In this document: positions 39,151 through 50,000 of the stretch, piece by piece
Position numbering within the stretch: the first letter of the stretch is position 1
Layout: every line of letters begins with the position of its first letter
From: Parapristionchus giblindavisi
Lineage: Eukaryota; Nematoda; Chromadorea; Rhabditida; Diplogasteridae
Direction of reading: 5' to 3'
Assembly: GCA_943737045.1 (NCBI GenBank)
Contig: CALSFV010000073.1
Location: forward strand, 1 to 64,000
Length of the DNA: 64,000 nt
The notes under the pieces: model-generated
What the model saw: the letters and a program-made list of their open reading frames with translations, nothing else
Database searches by the model: none
What the model was told of the DNA's origin: nothing
Position numbers and translations under genes: made by a program

Positions 39151-39224
39151 GCGTAGCCCGTGTAGCACTGGTTAGTAATCAGCGCTTGTAACCGCACCAC
39201 GAGCGTTTGGATTCCCGTTTGCGA
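39151..39224 (+). repeat. tRNA-Thr(UGU)-like sequence
   Basis: GCCCGTGTAGCACTGGTTAG looks like acceptor and D arm; CGCTTGTAACCG gives anticodon loop CTTGTAA (TGT). The T arm, GTTTGGATTCCC, departs from GGTTCRANNCC, so it is a tRNA pseudogene or SINE head. Confidence 0.5.
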
Positions 39225-40254
39225 TTTTCTCTATATCCAACTTTCAAATTCGAAAGGCAGCATTGTCCCTGTCATTTCCTTGGCGCAACAACGAACTTTC
39301 ATGTCGGATTACGGTATTCCGGGGTATCCATAATTTGAGATAATATTGATTTTGTATTCAGGTAGATGTCATCTATAGCCCTGCCTGACAAGTATAATCA
39401 CTCAAGAAAAAAATCCCCTTCTTTAACACTATTCCGTAATATTACACTCACCAATGTTGTCTTACGGTGAAAAATGAACAACAAAACTGATCATAAACTA
39501 ACTTTTCAAGCAAATTTGTGTAAATTTTCTTTATCCGATTTTTTTTGTAATTTTTTGGTTTTTACAGAAAAATCAAACAAAAAAAATACCAAACAAAAAA
39601 TTCTCAAAAACCCAAAAAAACCAAAAAACAAAAAAAAAACCAAACAAAAAATCCCAGCCCCGCTACATAGGTAAAGGATGCAAAATATAAGGTAAAACAA
39701 AGATAAAATACATTATTAATCAATCGCTATCACTGTATCCCAGAAACTATCCATGAGATATTGAGATATTACCGCTTCACTTTTCTCATACCACAAAAAC
39801 AAACACTGAGTAGCGTTCCGCTGTCTAGAACCCCTGGCCGAAACAGCGGGCCTTAACTTTTCGCATGTTACATGTTCACAAGAGTACGAACGCATGCTTT
39901 ATATAATACACTTCACACTTAATTTCACAAAAGATTATTATATTATATTCATTGATAGTAAATCGGTGATATGATTGATTTATTGATTAATGGCTCTGAT
40001 GCTATGTATATGGAAAGACTACAGTGAGAGAGAATATAGAAATGAAAGTGGGTTTGGTTGTTGATTTCGTTCAATTGTCATTTTTGAAATTGCAAAAAAT
40101 ATGAAATTAGCGGTTGTGGAATCCTCTGGGAGGATATGAACAAGGTGTAGCGTGAATCTCACGGGTAGTGTGCATCTCGGATGCGTTGCGTTATAAGGAG
40201 AAGGAATAAGCTTTGAAGTCTTGACGTTTTCATTCTATCCTTGTGGGATGAATA

Positions 40255-40373
40255 CATAGGTCGAAAAGTATGTTGCAAAGTACCAAGCCTGATCGGATTT
40301 TGAGCCAAATTTGCCAAAAATCGAAAAACCTCACCGGATTTTGAAAACCGAGAATCCTAGCTATTCGCCCTAT
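40255..40373 (-). mobile_element. MITE family A, mirror copy
   Basis: CATAGGTCGAAAAGTATG to CTATTCGCCCTAT. It shares the flank GGGATGAATA with 38035-38236 in reverse, so it was duplicated with that arm; its right TSD is absent. Confidence 0.8.
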
Positions 40374-40691
40374 CCCCCCAAACCCACAACCGGTGAGATT
40401 CACGCTTCGCTTTTCTCATATCACCCCAACCATCCAAAAAAACGCTAATGTACTATGCACTATTTTACATCCAAATCAACTATTCAAATCCACCATATCC
40501 CCTGCACGTGTGTCCTTTTCTATAAAACAGTCACACCCGTGAGATTCACGCTTCAGCTTTCTCGTATAACCCTAGAACATCGCGCAAAGGCTAATCAGAT
40601 GGCGGCCGTCATTTCAAAATCCACAGAAAAATCAAATCAAAACTAACAATTGATCCAAACCAACAATTCAAATTCACATGCATATCTCTCC

Positions 40692-40882
40692 CATAGGTGG
40701 GCAGGTGAAAACGATATTTTACTGCGCACAGCCATGCCTTCCCATCAGGGCCTTGCCGCATAGCCTTACCTCGCAAAAATTGGAAAATTTTAAGTCGAAT
40801 TCGCAAAATAATAGTAATGCGCACAGCCTTGCATACCATTTCACCGATTTGCGCCCCCTTTCCCCCAGCGTGCCCACCTATG
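40692..40882 (+). mobile_element. MITE family C
   Basis: CATAGGTGGGCAGG to GTGCCCACCTATG with the same CACAGCC.TGCCTTCCC interior. No TSD visible. Confidence 0.82.
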
Positions 40883-41040
40883 ACGCTTGTGCATATTCAC
40901 TGCACAGTTCCCATCTATAACTACGATATTCACGCTTCACCGCTCTCATATCATCGCAGCAGCTTTTCACAACCGCTAATATCCAAATCAACAATCCAGC
41001 ATGTGTCACCATCTCCTCTCCCACCGTACTCCTACCATAT

Positions 41041-41160
41041 CACAGTATTCTGGTCCAAGCCATTTTTCTTCGAAAGCAAGACAAAGGAGAGACCATTGCA
41101 TTCGAGAGAGTTTGTATGTTGAGCGGTCGTTCTTGCTTTGAAAGTCATGAGAACGCTGTG
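41041..41160 (-). mobile_element. 120-bp MITE family F
   Basis: Reverse orientation: CACAGTATTCTGG to GAGAACGCTGTG. TSD ATAT. Confidence 0.85.
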
Positions 41161-41604
41161 ATATTCCATATTCATCATCAATCAATCAATCAATCAATAA
41201 AATTAATCAATCTATTCATATCAAGTAAAACATTAGATGAAAGTGCACCAGATCCAGCTATTTCACTGCCTTCTTGATCTTCATGAAGAGTGTTCAACTA
41301 TAAATGGTTACTTCCCGAATTAGCTGACTATTCTGATCTTGGCCATTCTTTTTATTTAAAAAAAAACCTTTCCAATCACCATCTCCACTCTCTCATACAC
41401 ATATAGCACCAGCGCCATTAATCAATCACTATCACTACTCTAATGTTCCTCTTCCTCTTCTTCCTATGGGTGATATATCGGCTCCTTTCATCTATGCCGA
41501 CACCCCTGCCTCCTCTGCCCCGGCAGTGATAACATTCCTAATCCCCTGTTCATACACACACACACACACCACAACTCTCGACATGGGAAGTGGACCCCGG
41601 GTAC

Positions 41605-41830
41605 CGAAAGGGAGAGGTAGAGAGGGAGAGGGAGAGGGACAGAGGTAGAGGGAGAGGGAGGGAGAGAGGGACAGAGGTAGAGGTAGAGGGACAGAGGTAG
41701 AGGTAGAGGGACAGAGGTAGAGGTAGAGGTAGAGGTACAGAGGTAGAGGGAGAAGTAGAGAGGGAGAGGGAGAGAGGTAGAGGGAAAGAGACAGAGGTAG
41801 AGGGACAGAGGGAGAGGTAGAGGGAGACTT
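41605..41830 (+). repeat. GAGGTAGAGGGA array, last large purine tract of the window
   Basis: GGTAGAGGGACAGAGGTAGA units. No comparable CT/GA tract occurs from here to 64 kb. Confidence 0.85.
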
Positions 41831-42229
41831 CCTCTATTAGCATAGATGATACCCTCTGATCACTAATCTGCTTCTGACCCCTCTCTCTGTGTCTATCACA
41901 TCACCGACAACTAAAGTTAATTGTGAGGACCGCGACTAGGCGAGGGACTTAAGGAAACGGTAATCGTCAATCATACAGTAATCAAGACACACCGTAGTCA
42001 GCGAAGCACTCATCTACAGTAGAACAGTCTTTATCAAGATCAAGCACGCAGTGAAATCATTGAATCTCGAGTGTGATAAAAGGGAATCTTATTCCACTAG
42101 TAATTCTTCTGCAATTTCCCAATGATCATCTTCATCTTCAGTCTCAGCGCCACTACACTTTTATCCTCCAATCTACACTTCAATAGCGATCGATGATAAA
42201 AGAATCCACTATTCATTAGCAGACAGTAT

Positions 42230-42362
42230 TCTTTTATGTAGTAGATCGATTTTCGAAATATGTATCGATTTAGAAAAACCGATATTTTTCGCTTAAATTG
42301 TAATGTTTCGCATAAAAATGAGCCTTAGATCTCTTATCGATCTCACATTATGGAAATGTATG
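42230..42362 (+). mobile_element. MITE family B, partial
   Basis: Shares TTTCGCTTAAATTGTAATGT and the GGAAATGTATG end; left end not resolved. Confidence 0.5.
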
Positions 42363-42462
42363 AACTGGCTCGGCCACTACGAATAGCATAGGTGTGCCAT
42401 ACTGAATCAAGACAATAAAAAGAGCGCTAAATATTATTAACCAAAGAGGCCTATCCGAGAAC

Positions 42463-42665
42463 CATAGGTCGAAAAGTAGGTTACAAAGTACCATGCCTGA
42501 CCGGATTTTGAGCCAAAATTTTATAAAAATCGAAAAACGTGACCGGATTTTGAGCCAAAATTTCACAAAAATCGAAAAACCTGACCGGATTTTGAGCCAA
42601 ATATGCCAAAAATCGAAAAACCTGGCCGGATTTAGAAAACCGATAACCTAGCTATTCGACCTATG
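42463..42665 (-). mobile_element. MITE family A
   Basis: Four inner units with TGACCGGATTTTGAGCCAA. Perfect TSD CCGAGAAC at 42455-42462 and 42666-42673. Confidence 0.9.
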
Positions 42666-42669
42666 CCGA

Positions 42670-45002
42670 GAACGGTGGCACACCATTTGCCGACAAATGT
42701 GACGTTACAAGCGCAAGAGAGGTATCGAATTCATACAAACACTTCCTCACTTCAATCCCTCTGTGAAACCCGCACTCACCGGGTAGACTACCGGGTTCTC
42801 ATTCTTCTCCAAATCATTTAAAGCTATCACTGACTCTGAGACTATGTTAACATTATCACAGCACGTCGTAACGAAACCATGGTAAAGGAACAGAGATTAT
42901 TATCCTATAGGCAATCAATCTGATAAAATCAGATTCATATAACAACCTCCCTTTACATAAAAGAGGGGAGGGTGATATCATCAGTTGAATGATCTGTCAA
43001 ACGTATCGCATAAGGAAAGATAAACAAATAAATGCTGACAGCCCCCCCCCCCCCCCCACCTCCCAGATGAGCAAAGTTCATTGATCGAATGCGGTAGAGT
43101 AGTTGTAATAATAATATTAATCGGATGGTCTTTTATAACATGATGCACCACTTCTACCTACAACTACCGTAGTCCGCAAAGTATACATATTTCAAAAAAC
43201 GACAACGATGTTTATTGCTAACAAATTCATGGCAGATCCACTATCGATGTTTGCATTTCGCATGTCTCATTATTGATCAAAATATCTCCGAATACCGTAA
43301 CCTACAAGTGCTTATGAAAGATTGCATTTCTGCGACCAGAAATCGATGTTTGTATCTTGTAAGCTTGCGCGCAAACCATAGTCCAAAGTAATAGTACTCA
43401 TTAAGTCTGCTCATTAAGACGGTGCTGGCGCCTGCCCCTTATCAGGCTCCCTTTCTCTCCGCTCATTAACTCTGCCAGCGCGTGAAAATGCGCACGTCGT
43501 AAAGCTATACTGAGCACTACTGATGCATGAATCTTGATTGGGGGGAGCACGCGAGAGAGCGGAGGCCCCTGAAGAGACGGCGAGATAGCGCTGCGAGGCA
43601 GAGCGACGAGAGAGCGTGCGAAAGTGAGAGAGACAGGGATAGAATCAGTGATAGATATGGAAGATGTATGACAGGATTGATAAGTGCCTGATAGAAGCCG
43701 TCGACGAAGCACGGTTTACGACCCATTATGAGAGCGAGAAAATGAGAAGGGCGTGAATTTTAAGCGGACCATGATTGATTGAGGGACCGCAAGCACACAG
43801 AAATTAGGCAGATTTTTCTTTAATTTTGAGAAAAAAATGGTAGAATTTAGTCAAGACAGTACGATTGCGCGCAGGCATCAAGGAGACGAAGCTCAGGCAA
43901 CTCGCTTTGCATCTAATTTGAGCAATCTCAACAGTAACCGCATATGGCTATAGAATGTAATGGTTAGATTCCAAATTCACAACGTTTCTGCTTATAATTA
44001 GATGAAAGCGAGTTGCAATGAAGGGTGGTGGTCGGAACCATAGGTCAAAAGTGTGCTACAAAGTACCAAGCCTCTGCCTCAGCCAAAATTTCACAAAATT
44101 CGAAAAAAACATTTTTGAAATATTTTTTGACCGCATTTTGAAATCCGGTAGCCTAGCTATTCGACCTATGGATGGAACAGAAGCGGAAGAGGATGGAGAT
44201 ATGGAATGCGATATATAGAGACATATTGATTAGTAAGTAGTATTACATACACAATCGTCAAAGATCTCACAAGATCAAAGATCCATTTGATGATCTACCC
44301 TCTCTAATCACTCTGATCGATAAACCAGATGGCAAAACTCTTCACCCAAAAAAGCTATGGCATAACTAAGCACAACACTATCATACAATCATCCAGCACA
44401 GTATCAATACATCAATAAAGTACAGTACTCAGGTTGAATCATGTATATACGCAATGAAATATGTAACGGGAAAGATATCAATATCCATAAAACAATTGAG
44501 AAAAAGAAACTATTAGAATTACTCATGCCAAAATACAATAAAGTTGAATCATGAGATCTTGAAGCAATCGATAAACCGATATAATATCGATTAGATAGAG
44601 CATGGACGGTTTATGAACCGATTTCAAACCGTCGCGATAGTCCAATCAAGATGTGATTTCATTCAAGATACATTTATCGATTTCCAAAATCGAGATTTCA
44701 AATAGGTGAAAAATAATCATGAAAAAATAAATAAGTACGAGTATCGATTTACCTTCAAGAAAAACAAGGTTAATTTTATTTTTTTTTTTCTGAAGAACGA
44801 GAAATGGAAAGAAAATAGATTATTAAAAGAGCGAAAAATAGTGAAACACCAAATTCCTAACTTTTAGAAATACATATTTTGCATCACAGAGTCGTGAGTG
44901 AAACGGGAACGAGAGATTACTGTAGGGATACGGTGGTATGTGGAGGGGTGTACTGTAGGTTGGGAGATGGATACGGTATATTTATAATATGATAGGCTAT
45001 AT
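42670..45002. other. Intergenic between RBM42 and HGH1
   Basis: A C-run near 43040 and one MITE. Downstream of RBM42's stop the sequence is AT-rich; no further gene seen. Confidence 0.55.
44039..44170 (-). mobile_element. MITE family A, diverged
   Basis: CATAGGTCAAAAGTGTGC to CTATTCGACCTATG; flanks GTCGGAAC / GATGGAAC. Confidence 0.78.
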
Positions 45003-47034
45003 TTAGATGAGACCGAGCTTCTTCTTCTGCTTGTTCTTCTTCTTCACCACCTCCATGCTGCGCTCCTGTAAAAATAATATTTTTTAATAATTTTAATAAT
45101 TTAAAAAACAAGAACAATTAAATCATTTTGAGAATACAAAATCAAAATCATATAAAACATGCGAATACCCAACAATTGATCTAACAAGAAAGGCCATTTG
45201 TCAAGCCACACACCAATCTAATTTAAAGCTCCCCTCTGGCAGCACTCTCTCATAAACGTAGAAAGCGAGAGAGTGTTGTCAGGTTCAGTTTCAAACTAGC
45301 TCGGGGTACTCATAGGTCTAATAGCTAGGTTATCGGTTTTCAAAACCCGGTCAGGTTTTTCGATTTTTGACAAATTTCGCTTTAAAAAAGAGTTACAGCC
45401 TACCTTCCAGTTTGATTTTCTCAGCTTGATCGGTCGATTTCCCACGTACTTGCCGTCCATCTCACGCATCGCTCGGATAAAGTCCTGGAATGAAATAAAT
45501 ACCGTAATGGTCTAGATACCGTAACCTCTTGAAATAAAGTACCGTACTTTACAATGAATACCGTAAAAAATAAAATGTCGAGCCCATAGGTCGAATAGAT
45601 AGGCTATCGGTTTTCAGAATGCGGTCAGGTTATCATAGGTCGAAAAGTGTGTTACAAAGTACCAAGCCTGACCGCATTTTGAGCCAAAATTTACCGAAAA
45701 TCGTAAAACCTGACCGCATTTTGTGCCAAAATTTGGCTAAAATCGAAAAACCTGACCGCATTTGAGCCAAGATTTGGCTAAAATCGAAAAACCTGACCGC
45801 ATTCTCAGAACAGGTAACCTAGCTATTCGACCTATGCAGGTTATTCGATTTATGGCAAATTTGGCTCAAAATGCGGTAGGCTTGGTACACTGTAACATAC
45901 TTTTCCATCTATGGGTCTAGATACCGTAACCTATTGAGATAAAAGTACCGTCCAATACAATGTCATCATCAGACATGGACCATGGTTATCCCACGGCCAA
46001 AAAAAGCGCGTGGGTGACGTAGGTTTTGCGGGTGAGTACACAAAATAGGGGAAAATTAAATCAGTTTGCAATAGTATGCACAGTCCAGTTAGACTTTTTG
46101 ATTTACAGTAAGAACGAGAACTGATTTTAATAATATGCGATTTCGTTCAATGCTGCACTATATTACATGCATAGTATCTCAATCTGATCGGGTACCGACA
46201 GAGAAAAACATGAAACTTAAGAAATTTAGTGATCATTGCGCTTAAGAGGATTTCCAGCTGGTTATCCCATGGTACCTACTTTGGGATAACGCTCTGGCAA
46301 ATGAGTTTGACGCGTTCGTTTTACATTTACATGTGGAAAATTGGAATCTGTCGGTACGCGACGAGAAAAGACGCAGAAAATAATTTTTATATGCTAAGAC
46401 CAAGGAAATAGAAAAAATAAATTCAGTACGCGATAATCATGCCTGAAAATGCACCCCTCCAAACAACACTTTCCCACTATAATTTTCATATTTCGTATTG
46501 TCCACTGTGTTCTCTGTCGGTACGCGACTCTCTAAAAGAAAAATCAACTTTTTTGAATCAATTCATATTTCAATTCTTGGCACCGTTAAATTCCGACACA
46601 GCGTACTATTATCACTTCACTGAAATCTTAAAGATCGTACTCTTCTGATATTCGTACTCATTTATTCAACTTGCTACCATACTCTTTCCTTCAAATTTCT
46701 TGGACATGATAATTCAATAATTTTTACAAGTCGAAATTTTTCGAAATTTTGCGGGCGGATATCGTACTTTTTCAAAACTTTGCGGGTGGGTCTATCCCAT
46801 GGGATAACCATGGACCATGTCTGGTCATCAGCCACATAACACAATTTCAATAAAATAAACGAATAGCCCACATCAATAAATCAATATTACGGTACAGTAT
46901 GATTTGAAATATATTGATTACCTGATAAATAAATGAAAAACTACCGTACCTCTTGGGACTTGAACGACACGAAACCGTAGCCTTTGCTCTTGTTCGACTT
47001 CGAGTCACGCACAACCTAGAATGTATTGATTAAT

Positions 47035-47088
<54 letters not shown>

Positions 47089-50000
47089 TATTTATCTTCT
47101 CTAACATTTATCTTGTATAAAAAATTAATATGACAGCAAGAGAAATACTTGAAAGAAATATAGCCATATATGATTGAATGATTTATTGATTTTCAATAAT
47201 ACAGTAATATAAGTCGGTCGTTTGAATATGACGAAAACGCATTTATTATTTAAATATATACACTTGAATTAAATAAAAAATAATAAAACCTTGGCTTTCT
47301 GGAACGATGAATACTTCCTGAAGGCTTTTGCGAGTAATTCATCAGAAACCTGAAATTAGTTTTTATTTTACAATTATTTATTGAAATTTTTAATGCTTTC
47401 AGCAGTTATAAAATGAATACATAAAACCAAGTGTTAACGTGAACAACAGCCAGGAGAATTTGTGTTTCAATCGGACGATATATTCCATTGGCTAGCAAAA
47501 TTATTAGTAATCGTATCGATCCAGCATGGAGCTCATTTCAAAATGTTATTGTAATCCATCCAAACCCAACCACTTTTTGTTCTTTCGTGCGAAAGCTCAA
47601 CTACCGTAATCCACAAAGTATAGATGCTTCAAAACAATAACAATGTTTATTGTTTATATACCGCAATGTGCCGACCGCAATGTGCTGATCGAAACTATCT
47701 CCAACTAACGTAACCCAGCTCTCGCTGTGATCAAGTAATTGCAGTGTATACAAAATTTCTTCATATTATATTTCGCCTTTTCATCTCTCTATGTATTTGC
47801 CACACATATAATCTCTCTGTAAGAAACGATAAATATTATTACCTCATTTCCCAAATCTCCACAAAAGATGCGGAAGTCCGCGGGATCCCACTCGGCCAGC
47901 GACGAATCCTCCCACGTCTGAAAGAGAAACGAAGATAAATATTATTTTTAATTTTTTTTAATTTAAAAAAATGAATAAATGTTGAATAACTTAATTCAAA
48001 CATCACATTTTCGAGCACTCACATTGTCAGTTTACATATTGGTTCGCTTATATATATAAAAAAAGGTTACTTTTGCAGATTTCGGCGACAAAAAGTTTAA
48101 AAAATAAGCAATATTAGCGAAATAAATGTGAGTTGCACAAAAATCTATGCTCCAAATCACGCCCCAATCAATGATTAGATTGGTAAGATTTACAAAGAAA
48201 GCGGTCTCTTCGCCGCTCATTGTTCTCTCGTAGCCCTAGACAGTGCGTGAAATTAAAATGACTTCAAACAAAGACAAATCTGATTTACAAATCTAATCTA
48301 ACTCCAGTTTGCCTAACACATCGCTAGAGACAACAAAATTAGAGAGATTTCTATAGCATGACTATGCAAATTCCAGCCATCAATTAAATGGGTGACATCG
48401 CTCCATTTCACTTCATCATCCATTCTCCATTTTATTTTATTGCCATCAAGTCTTGTGTGCGGCGGTCTCACCCTCCATCGCACCATCGCCCACACACTCT
48501 TTGCAATTACGTGCAATAATGCCAGAATTCTTACTCCAGGTAGCCATAGTTATACCGTAATCTCAAACCAGTTACCGTAACTTCAGCTCGATGTGGAAAA
48601 AGTCGAGTTCGTCAGTGAGCATCTTGGAGAGGAACCATGCATGAGCATCGTCAAGGTACTCGATCATCTCGATCTCGATCATTTGCTCAGTACACTGGCT
48701 ACCGTAATCAAGAATATGACGCATGGTCGTACGGTACCGCAAACCACAATACACCGTACAATTGGCCACCACATTCCTAGCTACCGTAATCTAGGGCGCC
48801 GTACTCTCGAAAACCGTAGCTTATAGATACCGTAATCACACCATTGCAGATCACGAACCCGTGCAAGGATCGATACATGTTCAAGATCAAATGCACGGAG
48901 AACGAACTATTCCGCATTAAGCCTCCACTCGGATACGTCAAAGCCGGCGAGACTTACAGTATCAAGGTATGTAATGTAGAGTACTGTATAACACCACAAT
49001 ACTGGAGTGTACTGTATAACACCACAATACTGGAGTGTACTGTATACTGTATCCTGTTGTCACAAGTGTGTGTGCATGGTGGTGTAGTGGTGCGCGATGC
49101 ATGGTGTGAGTGCGAGTTCAGGAAGCGACGTTTACGAATCATTGCCATGTCTCCAATTTCAGTTGGTATTTCATGCGAACAAGCCGGTGCCAGACTCCAA
49201 CAAGCACTACTTCGTAGTTTACTACAGAAAGGCTGGCGACGGGGACAAGCCGGCCCGGGCTGCTTGGTCAGGAAAGGTACGATAGGTTGAGCAATGTAAG
49301 GTTACGGTAGAGGTTACTGTAACTGAAGGTTACAGTAAGACATGTTACAGGGTACTGTAAGCATCCAGCGAATTTGAGTGTAGCTTGACGATTGATCTTT
49401 GCAGGAACCCGAAGGTATGAAGAGGCTGTACATCTGCTTCAACAAAAAGAAGGGAGACGGCAAGGTAACCAACTATCGATCGATATTAAATCTACAGTAC
49501 TCAATGAAATCCGTTTAGGATGCCAAGAAAGATAAGAAAGAGGAGAAGAAGGAAGAAAAGAAGGAAGAAAAGGAGGAGAAGATGGAGGAAGAGAAGAAAA
49601 AGAAAGAAAAAGAGGAAAAGAAGGAGGAAAAGGAGGAAAAGAAGGATGATAAGGTAGAAAAGGAGAAGGACGAGGATAAGAAAGATGAAGATCTGAAGGA
49701 AGAAGATGCGAAGGATGAAGATAAGAAAGAATGAATTGATCGATTGTGCCCACCCCAATCCCTACGGCTATTCTTATTGAATAAAGTATGGTAGATTTTT
49801 CGTAGTCGTTTTTTTATACATCTACAGTACACCACATAACATCAATACTGTAAGTACAGTATCCACACAGTACAGAATCTCAATCAGGCATAAAACCCGT
49901 AACGTCAATTGCAAAGTATAAATATAAATATGAAGATCAAAGAGCAAAGATTAAAGATCAAAGATCAACCATTACCTCTCCTCCAGCGCATCGGATGAAT

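Larger units (their letters stand above)
38593..39662. mobile_element. hAT-type non-autonomous element, 8-bp TSD CTACATAG
   Basis: Left end CAGGGCTGGGAC, right end TCCCAGCCCCG; CTACATAG at 38585-38592 and 39663-39670. CAGGG ends and an 8-bp TSD are hallmarks of hAT transposons. Both subterminal regions are A-rich (CAAAAAA/TTTGGTT). No transposase. It contains an older or nested MITE (38899-39072) and a tRNA-like sequence (39151-39224). Confidence 0.85.
38035..40373. repeat. Inverted duplication, ~400-500-bp arms
   Basis: 38035-38531 and ~39968-40373 are reverse complements: a MITE, then ATTCATCCCACAAGGATAGA, AACGCAACGCATCCGAGATG, to ATAGCATCAGAGCCATTAAT. The 1.4-kb spacer holds the hAT element. 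Confidence 0.85.
37780..41430. repeat. Degenerate dispersed repeat unit
   Basis: CCCGTGAGATTCACGCTTC-like words recur at about 37901, 38329, 40395, 40542 and 40927, and TAGCACCAGCGCCATTAATC-like words at about 37850, 38490 and 41405. Units of roughly 150-250 bp are broken up by MITEs. Confidence 0.6.

Noticed and set aside
35691..45003. RBM42 and HGH1 as an operon (same strand, RBM42 first)
   Set aside because: The 9.3-kb gap is far larger than the usual ~100 bp between nematode operon genes.
49501..49835. Two antisense open frames over the end of the MSP gene
   Set aside because: They are shadows of the K/E codon tail and give Leu/Phe- or Ser-rich strings.
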